Of a DNA stretch of 35,888 nucleotides, positions 23,505-30,356 are shown in pieces; the first letter of the stretch is position 1; each line of letters opens with the position of its first letter. A model generated the notes under the pieces. That model was not told the origin of the DNA, ran no database searches, and saw nothing but the letters and a program-made list of their open reading frames with translations. The translations under genes were made by a program, and so were the position numbers. The DNA is from a virus, in the IMG/VR virus record IMGVR_UViG_3300034198_015647, positions 1 to 35,888 of that record; one strand, written 5' to 3'.

Positions 23505-24659
23505 GTGGGCCGCGGCAAGCGGCGCCGGCTGGCGGCCGGCGTCTATTCGGACGGATCAGGGGTCGCGCTCGTGGTGTGGTCGCACGGCCGGCAAATTGAG
23601 CGGCGGTTGCCGGCCGGGCTCGAGCTCGCCGAGCTCAAGCGGCTCCGCGCGCAAATGCGGCTCGAGCTCGAGGCCGAGGCGCCGGCGGCCGTCACGCGTG
23701 GCACGTTCGAGGCCGACGTGGCGCGCTATCTGGATCTTTCGACGGCGCTCGCGGCCTGGAAGTCTCGGCGCTCGGAGTTGCGCGCCTGGTCGGATCTCTA
23801 CGGCCGGCGCGCGCGGTTCTCGCTGGTGCGCGCGGATGTGCTCGGCGCGATGGCGACGTGGCGCGCGGCCGGCGCGTCACCAAAGACCATCAACAATCGG
23901 GTAATCGCGCTCCGTGCGCTGTACGCCACGCTCGATGGTCCTGAGCGCGCATGCCCGGCGGATTATGTGCGGCCGCTCGAGGTGCCGCGCGCGCCGGCGC
24001 TCGTGGTGACGGCGGCGACCATTGCCGAGGTGTACGCGCGCCTGAGTACGGCCATTGCCGATCAGGCGAGCACGCGGCCGCGGTCGCATCATCGGATAGA
24101 CCGGCCGCGGTTGCGGCATCTTGTGACCACGCGCGCGCGGTTTCGTTTGCTCGCGGTGTCCGGTGTGCGGCCGTCGGAATTGATGCGCGCGCGGCCGGAA
24201 GATTTCGACCTAGACCGGCGGGTCTGGCTGACGCGTGACGGCAAGGGCGGCCGCCGGCCGGCCGGCGTGCCGATTACCGAGGCGGTCGAGGCGGCCGTGC
24301 GCGAGTTTATCGAGGCCGGGGCGTTCGGGAAATTCGATACGGGCGTGTTTGCTGATACGGTGCGGCGGTTCGGCTGGCCGGCGCATCTGCGGCCGTATGC
24401 GTTGCGACGGACGCTTGGGCAAGCGCTCACGGCTGAGGGCGTAGACCTGGCCGATACGGCGGCGTTGCTCGGCCATCGGCGCATCGACACGACGCGTCAA
24501 TTTTACGTGCCGGCGCGCGATGAGCAATTACGCGGCGCGCTCGAGCGGCTCGACGCACGCGTGGCGTTCGAGGGGGCCGGCGTGCCGGCGTTGCCGGCGC
24601 CGGACGGTCCGGCGCGGCGCGTGGTGCGCCGGCGCCGTGCGTGGAGTTCGGGAACGTGA
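23505..24659 (+). CDS. int: Tyrosine integrase
   Basis: A 384-residue site-specific recombinase. An N-terminal arm-binding region of about 65 residues is followed by the core-binding domain (about 70-150) and the catalytic domain (about 165-350). Catalytic residues: Arg222 in SGVRPSEL, Lys247 in DGKGG, Arg301 in RPYALRRT, His324 in LLGHRRIDTT and the nucleophile Tyr334. The first box II histidine is Tyr (Y298), a known variation. GTG 23505 follows the repressor by seven bases. The attP lies directly downstream. Confidence 0.92.
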   Translation: MGRGKRRRLAAGVYSDGSGVALVVWSHGRQIERRLPAGLELAELKRLRAQMRLELEAEAPAAVTRGTFEADVARYLDLSTALAAWKSRRSELRAWSDLYGRRARFSLVRADVLGAMATWRAAGASPKTINNRVIALRALYATLDGPERACPADYVRPLEVPRAPALVVTAATIAEVYARLSTAIADQASTRPRSHHRIDRPRLRHLVTTRARFRLLAVSGVRPSELMRARPEDFDLDRRVWLTRDGKGGRRPAGVPITEAVEAAVREFIEAGAFGKFDTGVFADTVRRFGWPAHLRPYALRRTLGQALTAEGVDLADTAALLGHRRIDTTRQFYVPARDEQLRGALERLDARVAFEGAGVPALPAPDGPARRVVRRRRAWSSGT

Positions 24660-24690
24660 TACAGTCCCTTTTGTCGTCGGAATGGCTCGA

Positions 24691-24714
24691 GTACATGGCA
24701 CGGCGACATGGCAC
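24691..24714 (+). repeat. Left arm-type repeat pair beside attP
   Basis: Two copies of ATGGCAC (24695-24701 and 24708-24714), 13 bases apart. The first is part of GTACATGGCACGG, repeated at 24930. The pair ends 10 bases before the tRNA-like core. They look like integrase arm-binding sites. Confidence 0.65.
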
Positions 24715-24724
24715 TAACCATCGT

Positions 24725-24765
24725 CGCGGGGTGGAGCAGTCCGGTAGCTCGTTGGGCTCATAACC
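24725..24765 (+). other. attP: attP core candidate: 5' half of initiator tRNA-Met
   Basis: Forty-one bases read as the first half of a bacterial initiator tRNA-Met: acceptor strand CGCGGGG (initial C1), the D arm GAGCAGTCCGGTAGCTC, then TTGGG and the loop CTCATAA with anticodon CAT at 24759-24761. The match stops after CC at 24765, within the 3' anticodon stem; no T arm or 3' acceptor follows. It starts 66 bases after int. This is the expected form of a tRNA-gene attachment core, but with the 5' part carried by the phage. Confidence 0.75.
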
Positions 24766-24784
24766 GGCGCGGCGAATGTGCAAA

Positions 24785-24806
24785 ATCGGCCGAGTTCTTC
24801 GGCGAT
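24785..24806 (+). terminator. Hairpin after attP core, possible terminator
   Basis: ATCGGCCGA (24785-24793) pairs with TCGGCGAT (24799-24806) with one bulged base, around a five-base loop, and is followed by TCTCTCTCC. It could end integrase transcription. The pyrimidine tail is imperfect. Confidence 0.35.
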
Positions 24807-24929
24807 TCTCTCTCCTGAAAATGACGGAAACGTATAGAGCTATAGGGCCAAAATTGGGTCGATAGCTCGGCGCGCGCGTTGGGGCGTTTCGCGCCAAAAA
24901 ATGACAATTCGTGACGTGTTACGACGCGC

Positions 24930-24953
24930 GTACATGGCACGGACGCATGGCAC
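24930..24953 (+). repeat. Right arm-type repeat pair beside attP
   Basis: Two copies of ATGGCAC (24934-24940 and 24947-24953), again 13 bases apart, beginning with GTACATGGCACGG identical to 24691-24703. They flank the att core on the far side, about 165 bases away. Equal spacing in both pairs supports cooperative integrase binding. Confidence 0.65.
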
Positions 24954-25034
24954 GCGCGCGCGCTGATTAAAAAACTCTAAGGATTGGTAAATACACATGC
25001 TGAGCTCGGCGTTTCGGTAAAGCGGGGGGAATTT

Positions 25035-25175
25035 GTGTCTATGCCGTATCGGTCGGGTGGTCTCGTTGTACTCAAGGCGGCGGCGGCCGTCCTGGCGGTC
25101 TCTCAGGGTAGCAAAGTGGCTGCCGCGGCGCGTGTGTTGGCGGCGGCGCTGCGTGTCGTCAGGCGCCGTAAATAA
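25035..25175 (+). CDS. Short Ala/Arg-rich protein, uncertain
   Basis: A 46-codon frame (GTG 25035; ATG 25041 possible) coding for a helical Ala- and Val-rich peptide with a basic end (RVVRRRK). GCGGGGGGA lies at a suitable distance upstream. It could be a small membrane-active or DNA-associated peptide. It has no recognised motif. A CGCCGT/ACGGCG inverted repeat surrounds its stop. Confidence 0.35.
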   Translation: MSMPYRSGGLVVLKAAAAVLAVSQGSKVAAAARVLAAALRVVRRRK

Positions 25176-25193
25176 AAAAATCTCGCACGGCGT

Positions 25194-25222
25194 TTGACTT
25201 ATGCTGATTTGTCATATAGGGT
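25194..25222 (+). promoter_or_regulatory. Early promoter with operator O3 in the spacer
   Basis: TTGACT (25194-25199) and TAGGGT (25217-25222) are exactly 17 bases apart, and the spacer is the operator-like TATGCTGATTTGTCATA (14 of 17 bases equal to O1). Transcription would begin a few bases before the ATG at 25232, so the first early mRNA is nearly leaderless; there is no ribosome site. This should be the lytic early promoter controlled by the repressor. Confidence 0.72.
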
Positions 25223-25231
25223 TATTCCGCA

Positions 25232-25438
25232 ATGGCGACGAGCGGAACTTCTCACACAGTCGGACGGGTGCTCACGCGCGTGATGCGTGAGCGCCGGTGT
25301 AATCAAACCGAGCTCGCGCGCGCGTTTCGCGTGCCGCAATCGACGCTCTCACGTTGGATGGCCGGCGAGCGACGACCGCGCGAGCGGCGGGCGCGTCTCG
25401 AGCTTTTGCGGCTTGGCGTTGATCCGCGGTGGCTCTGA
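25232..25438 (+). CDS. Cro-like XRE HTH protein
   Basis: A 68-residue protein with a clear HTH (CNQTELARAFRVPQSTLSRWMAGERRP, about 23-49) and little else, as in Cro-type proteins. It is the first gene of the early operon, right behind the operator-containing promoter, opposite in role to the repressor at 23117. ATG 25232 has no ribosome site, in line with a leaderless start. Its stop overlaps the next ATG (TGATG). Confidence 0.8.
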   Translation: MATSGTSHTVGRVLTRVMRERRCNQTELARAFRVPQSTLSRWMAGERRPRERRARLELLRLGVDPRWL

Positions 25439-25671
25439 TGGCGCTGCGCATGGGCGAGGTCTCCGAGTCCAGAAACCGCGCGGCCGGCGAGTTGCCGTTG
25501 GTGCTCGTGATTGCCGAGGTGGCCGAGCTCTTTCGGTGCTCGGTGCGCACGGTCGAGCGCCGGTTGGCCGAGAACACGTTTCCCGTTTTACCGATGCGCG
25601 AGTTCTCGAGGGGCTCGCGTCGGTGGCGCCGCGATGAGGTGTTGCGCTGGCTCGAGCGGGGGCGCCGGTGA
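25438..25671 (+). CDS. Excisionase-like HTH protein
   Basis: A 77-residue protein with LVIAEVAELFRCSVRTVERRL (about 23-43) and a following wing (FPVLPMREFSRGSRRWRRDEVLRWLE). This is the HTH_17/MerR pattern of phage excisionases. Location in the first early genes, within 800 bases of attP, fits a directionality factor. It could also be a transcription regulator. Its stop overlaps the next GTG. Confidence 0.75.
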   Translation: MALRMGEVSESRNRAAGELPLVLVIAEVAELFRCSVRTVERRLAENTFPVLPMREFSRGSRRWRRDEVLRWLERGRR

Positions 25672-25991
25672 GCGCGTTGGCCGAGTGGCGCGCGTTCGTG
25701 GATGCGCAAACGTTCAAGCCGTCGCGCTCGGAATTTGTGAAGGCGTGGCGCGGTATGAGCGGCGGCAAGAATCCGCCGGCCGCGGCGCTCGAGCATTATG
25801 GCGCGCGCGTGGTTCGGTTGTTCGCTGCGGCGTGCGTCGAGGCTCCGGTCGAAATGCTCGAGGAAGATTTGTACCCGGCGGTTGATCTTGCCGACGGTGG
25901 TGACGTGCTCGGTTGGCCGTTGCCAACATTGCCGGAAGTGAAGCGCGCGCGGTTCGTGCTCAATCGTGAGCTCATGGGAGGGCGGCGCTAA
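25668..25991 (+). CDS. Early protein, unknown
   Basis: A 107-residue protein with no known motif. The N-half is rich in aromatic and basic residues (EWRAFVDAQTFKPSRSEFVKAWRGM), the middle is helical, and the end is Pro- and Asp-containing. GTG 25668 overlaps the preceding gene by four bases and its stop overlaps the next ATG (TAATG). Co-expression with HTH genes is all that can be said. Confidence 0.65.
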   Translation: MSALAEWRAFVDAQTFKPSRSEFVKAWRGMSGGKNPPAAALEHYGARVVRLFAAACVEAPVEMLEEDLYPAVDLADGGDVLGWPLPTLPEVKRARFVLNRELMGGRR

Positions 25992-26176
25992 TGGGCACGG
26001 TTTCGCCGAGGCCGCGGCCGCCGGTGCCGGCGCCGGTAACGGTGCCGTGTGAGTATTGCCGTTGCATGGTGGCGCCGGCGCCGCTGTGCTCGCAGTGCGG
26101 CGCGCCGATTCGCGCGCGCGTTGTCGCGCCGGCGACGTTTTGCACTATGCCGGATTTCGGGAGCAAGGTTCGATGA
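25991..26176 (+). CDS. Small zinc-ribbon-like protein
   Basis: A 61-residue protein with a Pro-rich start and CEYC then CSQCG (about 20-23 and 33-37), the two knuckles of a zinc ribbon; a further Cys lies at about 51. Likely a small zinc-binding regulator. ATG 25991 overlaps the previous stop and its stop overlaps the next ATG. Confidence 0.7.
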   Translation: MGTVSPRPRPPVPAPVTVPCEYCRCMVAPAPLCSQCGAPIRARVVAPATFCTMPDFGSKVR

Positions 26177-26472
26177 CGGCCGCGCGTTGGGGTAACAGGC
26201 CGTCACCGAACGACGGCGACCGCTCGCGAATGTTAAAACGTTCGCTCGGCGTGCTGGCCGTGCTTGCTTCCACAACCTACGGCCGCGAACTTGAAAGCCT
26301 GGCGCACGAGTTCGGCGTATCGGGTCGCACGATGTATCGCGACGTGCTCGCGCTCGAGGCGGCCGGTTTTCCTATTGAACGCCTTGGCGGGGATCTGCCG
26401 GGCGAGCGTTGTCGGTGGCGCATTGCTCGCTCGCAATCAGTCGTTCGTGTACTCGAGGCGGTGAAACGGTGA
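26173..26472 (+). CDS. Winged-helix HTH protein (HTH_11-like)
   Basis: A 99-residue protein whose core RELESLAHEFGVSGRTMYRDVLALEAAGFPIE (about 38-69) matches the HTH_11/DeoR-type winged helix, ending with the wing RCRWRIARS. It lacks the WYL effector domain often attached to this fold. It is probably an early transcription factor. Overlaps on both ends by four bases. Confidence 0.75.
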   Translation: MTAARWGNRPSPNDGDRSRMLKRSLGVLAVLASTTYGRELESLAHEFGVSGRTMYRDVLALEAAGFPIERLGGDLPGERCRWRIARSQSVVRVLEAVKR

Positions 26473-27092
26473 GGCGCGCGGCGATTGCGACTCGGCGCGC
26501 TCGCGCGCTCGAGAGTTTCAAGACGGCCGCCGATTGCATCGGCACAATCGAGCCGGGGTGCTCGTTGTTCGCGCTCACGCGTGGGCAATTCTCCATGATT
26601 GATGCCATTTTGGCGTGTTTGGATCAGGCCGGCCCGGCTGACGTGTCGGTGTGGACGTGGACGGTCGCCGAGTACGAAATCGAGACGCTGGCGCGACTGC
26701 GGCAAGACGGGCGCGTGCGGTCGGGCCTGTTGGTGATCGACTACGGCGCGCGGTTGAAGAATGCCGGCTTGATTCGTCAGTGGAAGGACTCGCACGGCGA
26801 GGACTCGGTACGCTATGTCGTCAATCACGCGAAAATCGCGACCGTTTCTAATGAACGGTTCCGACTGTTGCTGCGTGGCTCGTTCAATCTCAATGCAAAT
26901 GCCCGGTTCGAGCAATTCGATTTGACCGAGGGCGGCGCCGATTTCGAGTTGATTCGGTCGGTTGAGTCGTCGTTGCCGGTGCTCGCCGATGACGCGAGCG
27001 GCGCGGAGTGCTATCGCGCGAGCAAGTGCGACCGTATCGCGGCCGACATTCCGCGGCCGTTGTTCCGAGGGGTTAAGACGTGGGCAAAGTGA
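26469..27092 (+). CDS. PLD-like nuclease family protein
   Basis: A 207-residue protein. The late segment VNHAKIATVSNERFRLLLRG with GSFNLNANARFEQFDL (about 118-152) holds the H-x-K signature (His120, Lys122) and the downstream G-S-x-N-L of phospholipase D-type nucleases. One copy is visible, so activity would need a dimer. The N-half may be the substrate domain (VSVWTWTVAEYEIETLARL). DNA processing is the most likely job. GTG 26469 overlaps the previous gene. Confidence 0.68.
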   Translation: MRRAAIATRRARALESFKTAADCIGTIEPGCSLFALTRGQFSMIDAILACLDQAGPADVSVWTWTVAEYEIETLARLRQDGRVRSGLLVIDYGARLKNAGLIRQWKDSHGEDSVRYVVNHAKIATVSNERFRLLLRGSFNLNANARFEQFDLTEGGADFELIRSVESSLPVLADDASGAECYRASKCDRIAADIPRPLFRGVKTWAK

Positions 27093-27096
27093 CGCG

Positions 27097-27474
27097 ATGG
27101 CAGAAATAGCGGGGGCATTTCAGGTACCGCCGGCCGACGGTGAGGCCGTCACGGTGGGCGAGTTAGTGGACGTGCTCCGCAAGGACAATCCCGACGCGCG
27201 CACGGCTGACTTGGTGGTGTTCGCGGACGCGTTGAAGTTGTATGCCGAGGCGGCGGCAAACGTGCGCGCGCTCGGTGCGGTGGTCGGGCATCCGCGGACG
27301 GGCGCGCCGCTGGAAAATCCGTACCTGAAAGTCCTGGGATCTCAGGGCGCCATCATTGGCCGTATGGGCTGGATCGTCTCGGAGAACGCATCGGCAAAGC
27401 TGGCGCCGGTCGGCCGCGGTCCTGGGTTGCAGTTGTCGGCCGCATCGGCCGCGGGGGGAGAGGATGACGAATAG
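27097..27474 (+). CDS. P27 small-terminase-like protein, early copy
   Basis: A 125-residue protein with VTVGELVDVLRKDNPDARTADLVVFADALKLYAEAAANVRALGAVVGHPRTGAPLENPYLKVLGSQ, which follows the P27 pattern: D-x-x-x-L-x-x-Y-A, an L-G-x-V segment, then hPxTGxxxxNPYL. The genome already has a full terS at 224. It may be a duplicated or diverged DNA-binding protein used early. The end is Ser/Ala-rich. ATG 27097 lies four bases after the nuclease stop. Confidence 0.62.
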   Translation: MAEIAGAFQVPPADGEAVTVGELVDVLRKDNPDARTADLVVFADALKLYAEAAANVRALGAVVGHPRTGAPLENPYLKVLGSQGAIIGRMGWIVSENASAKLAPVGRGPGLQLSAASAAGGEDDE

Positions 27475-27856
27475 CGCTCTAGTTGCAATAGTGTTAGACG
27501 TGCTCGCTAAGTTCGTGACGGCGGCCGGGTTTGTGGTGGCGTGCTCGCTGGTCTTGCTGTGCGTGGTCGTGGTCGGCGTGGCGGTATTGCTGTTGCTCGA
27601 GTCCGCGTTGCGGCGCGGTTCGGCGCGACTGCATCGGGCGCGCGTGGCGTGGTTTGTCGCGCGCACGATGCGCAAATACGCATCCGTCGAGGGGCTCGCG
27701 CGTGCGCTTGCGGATCAGGCGACGGCCGAGCTTGTGACCGAGGCAACGTTGCAGGAAATCGTGCGCGGCCAGTACATGAAGTCGCGTTATGAGGCACTCG
27801 AGCGCGCGCGTCGAAAATCGGCCACGGTCGCACGAGGACAAAGGGGGAAGCGGTGA
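27464..27856 (+). CDS. Membrane protein with cytoplasmic tail
   Basis: A 130-residue protein with a long hydrophobic start: two spans, about 5-24 and 25-46 (VVACSLVLLCVVVVGVAVLLLLE), then a basic helical tail of about 80 residues. ATG 27464 follows GGGGGGAGAGG. It may anchor an early complex at the membrane or act in exclusion. No family recognised. Confidence 0.65.
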   Translation: MTNSALVAIVLDVLAKFVTAAGFVVACSLVLLCVVVVGVAVLLLLESALRRGSARLHRARVAWFVARTMRKYASVEGLARALADQATAELVTEATLQEIVRGQYMKSRYEALERARRKSATVARGQRGKR

Positions 27857-28215
27857 GCGAACAAGCACAAAAACTCGCGGAAGTACGCATCGTCGCGCGT
27901 GCGAAGGCGGCGATTGTTGGCGTGGCGATGACGCAACAAATTAGTACGCGTCATTGGATCGCGGCGCTCGTGGTGCTGCTGGCAAAAAATACGCTCGCGG
28001 TGGGGTTGTCGCGAGATCAGGTACTCGAGATGGTCGGGGACGCGTACGAGGGTTTCTCGGCCGGTGAGATTCACGAGCTCGAAGTGCTAGGCGACGGCGA
28101 CGTGCCGGCGGCCGAGGGCACGGTGGGTGAATCGGCGCCGGCGGCCGGCGGCCGCGGTGCTCGTGGTGGTCGTGTGCTGCAATTCGCGGCGCATCGTGTC
28201 GGAAGGGGTGAGTAG
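27853..28215 (+). CDS. Early protein, unknown
   Basis: A 120-residue protein. Residues 20-50 are Ala- and Val-rich (AIVGVAMTQQISTRHWIAALVVLLA), the next part acidic, and the end Gly/Arg-rich. GTG 27853 overlaps the membrane-protein gene by four bases; the stop is followed at once by the next ATG. No motif is recognised. Confidence 0.62.
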   Translation: MSEQAQKLAEVRIVARAKAAIVGVAMTQQISTRHWIAALVVLLAKNTLAVGLSRDQVLEMVGDAYEGFSAGEIHELEVLGDGDVPAAEGTVGESAPAAGGRGARGGRVLQFAAHRVGRGE

Positions 28216-28605
28216 ATGGCGCGTAAAGGGTTGCTCAGTACGTTGGCGGCAATGGTGGGCATGGGTGGCGCGGCGTCGTCGGCCGCGGAGGCGACAAGCG
28301 CGCTCAATGCTCGTCTCGATTCGTTTCGCGCGGCGGCGAAGGAAGCGCGCCGGCTGTTTGCTCGGCCGCGGCGCGGGTCGGCCAAGTGGCGCCGGAACGC
28401 GCGGCGCGAGGGTGTCGGCAGTCGGCGGAATTTTCAAGGGAAGGCGTTCCGGCGGCGCTCGTTGCCGTTGCGCGAGTGGGCGGCGAAGAATGGCGCTGTG
28501 CCCGTGTGCATGATGCGGCGAGACCGTACGTTGCGCATGAGAAACGGGCAGCGATACGGCGTGCTCGAGTCGGGCATGGTCGTACGGTTGGCGGTGGGGC
28601 AGTAA
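28216..28605 (+). CDS. Strongly basic protein, unknown
   Basis: A 129-residue Arg-rich protein (ARRLFARPRRGSAKWRRNARRE is one cluster), with an Ala/Gly-rich N-end and a small beta end (GQRYGVLESGMVVRLAV). Charge suggests nucleic acid binding. ATG 28216 abuts the previous TAG. Its last base is shared with the next ATG. Confidence 0.62.
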   Translation: MARKGLLSTLAAMVGMGGAASSAAEATSALNARLDSFRAAAKEARRLFARPRRGSAKWRRNARREGVGSRRNFQGKAFRRRSLPLREWAAKNGAVPVCMMRRDRTLRMRNGQRYGVLESGMVVRLAVGQ

Positions 28606-29030
28606 TGGCGCCGGCGCGGTTCTATGTGGATGACACGCTCGACGCTATTGCGCTCGAGTCGATCATGCTCGAGGCCGTGTCGAAGCTCGAAGGCGTGGAT
28701 GTGGAATTGATCCGCGCGGCCGCGGCGCGCGTGGTGGCGCACGAGCGTTTGCGGGAAACGTTGACGGCGTTTCGTTCGGTCGGCTCGGCCGAGGCGAGCG
28801 TGGCGCGCGAGAACCGTCGGCGCGAGTCGTCACGCGCGCGCATCCTGGCGCGGTTGATGCGGGGGCCGGCGACGGGGCGCGAGCTCGGCGACATTGCGAG
28901 CCGGTTCGGGTCTCGGATTGATGAGCTCAGAAAGGCCGGCCACATTATCCCGGCGCCTGAGTGCCTCGAGCCGGGGTTGTTCCGTTACGTGTGGCTCGGT
29001 CGGAACATCGAAGGCCGGCCGGCCGAGTGA
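28605..29030 (+). CDS. Protein with C-terminal winged-helix domain
   Basis: A 141-residue protein. The N-half is helical; residues 78-130 carry a winged-helix pattern (ILARLMRGPATGRELGDIASRFGSRIDELRKAGHIIPA) of the kind seen in phage proteins that bind DNA. It ends with an LFRYVWLGR strand. TAATG couples it to the preceding gene. A regulator or replication accessory is likely. Confidence 0.68.
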   Translation: MAPARFYVDDTLDAIALESIMLEAVSKLEGVDVELIRAAAARVVAHERLRETLTAFRSVGSAEASVARENRRRESSRARILARLMRGPATGRELGDIASRFGSRIDELRKAGHIIPAPECLEPGLFRYVWLGRNIEGRPAE

Positions 29031-29090
29031 GAAATGGTCGTCTAGTGCGGTGCGTCATGGTGACGGCCGCGAGTGGGAGGACGTGAGCGT

Positions 29091-29543
29091 ATGGGTGTGA
29101 TCTCGAAAATATCCGATTCCGAGCCGTGGGAAGCGCCGCCGGCCGGCTGGTCGGTGGCGGTGGTCTGTGATGCCGTCGATCTCGGCCTAAGAAATCAGGG
29201 GTTTGGCGAAAAACATTACGTCGAGATTCGTTGGCAATTGCCGTACCGAAACGCGCGCAACGAACGGCTGATTGTGCGGCGTCGCTACGTGAACTCGCTA
29301 CACGCGAAGGCGTGGTTGCGCAAGCACGTCGAGCTCATGCTCGGCCGCGAGTTGACCGAGGGCGAGTTGCGCGGATTCGATCTCGAGACGTTGATCGGGC
29401 TGTCGGTGAACATTGATATTCGACTGCACACAAAAGAGGACCGCGTGTACGCCGACGCGTACGACGTGGCGCCGCTCGGCGACTCGCACGAGGGGCTCGA
29501 GGTAGATCCGGCCTACGTGCGCGAGGCGGCGCGCCGGCGATGA
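29091..29543 (+). CDS. Phage ssDNA-binding-like protein, tentative
   Basis: A 150-residue protein whose layout resembles OB-like early proteins near recombination or replication genes: EPWEAPPAGWSVAVVCDAVDLGLR, FGEKHYVEIRWQLPYR, LIVRRRYVNSLHAKAWLRKHVELMLGRELTEGELRGFDLETLIG. The order (pro-rich start, aromatic strand, SLH box, FDLE-LIG box) recalls a family seen widely in phages; DUF669-type is my best guess. ATG 29091 follows GGGAGG. DNA binding is inference. It overlaps the next gene (ATGA). Confidence 0.6.
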   Translation: MGVISKISDSEPWEAPPAGWSVAVVCDAVDLGLRNQGFGEKHYVEIRWQLPYRNARNERLIVRRRYVNSLHAKAWLRKHVELMLGRELTEGELRGFDLETLIGLSVNIDIRLHTKEDRVYADAYDVAPLGDSHEGLEVDPAYVREAARRR

Positions 29544-29971
29544 GCGCGCCGGTTGGGCGTGGCTTGCCGGTTGAGCCTGGGCCGTGCGTGTTGCGGCTGT
29601 TGCATCCGGCGCCGGTGGTGTCGGTGTCGGCGCCGTTGCATCTCGTGCGTGGATTCCTGACCACGACGGCGCATGAGTTTACCGAGGGTGACGCGCTCGA
29701 GTTCCGCCGGTTGCTAGAGGCTGGCGTCGGTGATTGCGTCGAGCGATCGGCGCGCGCTGAGTTGTCGCTAAACCTTGCGCCGACGCCGGCGGATGTGTCG
29801 GCCGCGGAGTTGGCCGATAAGGCGCGAGCTCAGGCGCGCGAGGATCTCGAGAAGTGGGCGCGCTCGTTCGTATCGGGCGAGTCGTGCTCGAAGTTTTACT
29901 CGAATGGTCCGCATGGCGACGTGTGTCGAGTCGGCAAGCTGCTTGAGATTTTGGTGAGGTTGGACGGGTAA
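29540..29971 (+). CDS. Early protein, unknown
   Basis: A 143-residue protein with no recognised domain. A beta-like first third (PCVLRLLHPAPVVSVSAPLHLV) is followed by a helical acidic half and two late Cys (SCSKFYSNGPHGDVC). ATG 29540 overlaps the preceding stop. It may be a partner of the preceding protein. A small hairpin lies after it. Confidence 0.6.
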   Translation: MSAPVGRGLPVEPGPCVLRLLHPAPVVSVSAPLHLVRGFLTTTAHEFTEGDALEFRRLLEAGVGDCVERSARAELSLNLAPTPADVSAAELADKARAQAREDLEKWARSFVSGESCSKFYSNGPHGDVCRVGKLLEILVRLDG

Positions 29972-29999
29972 GAGATCAGGCGGCCGGCCACGTTGTAGG

Positions 30000-30023
30000 G
30001 ACGGCGCCGGCCGTCGAAATTTT
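30000..30023 (+). terminator. Short hairpin followed by TTTT
   Basis: GACGGC (30000-30005) pairs with GCCGTC (30010-30015) around GCCG, and GAAATTTT follows at 30016-30023. It lies between two early genes. Stem is short, so it may only weaken transcription. Confidence 0.4.
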
Positions 30024-30035
30024 CAGGGGGTCCGC

Positions 30036-30356
30036 ATGGGTTGGTTATCGAGGTTGAGTTGTGTATTTGGGCACGATAACGAAGGGCGATACCGCGAGCG
30101 GCGCGCCGGCGGCCGGGTGTGGCTCGTGTGTCCGCGGTGCGGTCATTCGGTGCCCATGATTGCCGGCACGGTCGGCCGGCCGCGGCGCGCGCGTCGCGCG
30201 GGGGAGTCGCCGAGGCGGCGTGGCCGTTCGCGGAAGGCTTGCGCGCCTGAGTCGGCGCCGGTCGAGTTGCCGTTGCTCGATGCGGTCGTGGCCGGTGAGG
30301 TGCGCGAGCGTGTCGGCGCTGATGGTTGGTCGCCGGCCGGGGCGGGTTTGTTGTGA
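30036..30356 (+). CDS. Small zinc-finger-like protein
   Basis: A 106-residue protein with CVFGH near residue 9 and VCPRCGH near residue 31-37, a probable zinc-binding pair, followed by an Arg-rich linker and an acidic end. ATG 30036 follows CAGGGGG. It resembles small phage zinc proteins of unknown job. The stop overlaps the next GTG (GTGA). Confidence 0.65.
   Translation: MGWLSRLSCVFGHDNEGRYRERRAGGRVWLVCPRCGHSVPMIAGTVGRPRRARRAGESPRRRGRSRKACAPESAPVELPLLDAVVAGEVRERVGADGWSPAGAGLL

Larger units (their letters stand above)
24660..25034. other. attP region without protein-coding gene
   Basis: About 375 bases holding the putative att core, two pairs of ATGGCAC repeats, a hairpin after int and a GAGCTAT/ATAGCTC inverted repeat (24837-24843, 24862-24868). 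It is more AT-rich than the coding DNA. A 17-base match (12 of 17) to the operator lies at 24900-24916. No convincing open frame. Confidence 0.7.

Noticed and set aside
24725-24800. A complete tRNA gene
   Set aside because: Only acceptor 5' strand, D arm and anticodon arm are present; no T arm, variable loop or matching 3' acceptor follows.
24819-24837. Further operator copy near ATGACGGAAACGTATA
   Set aside because: Only about 8 of 17 positions match O1 and symmetry is lost.
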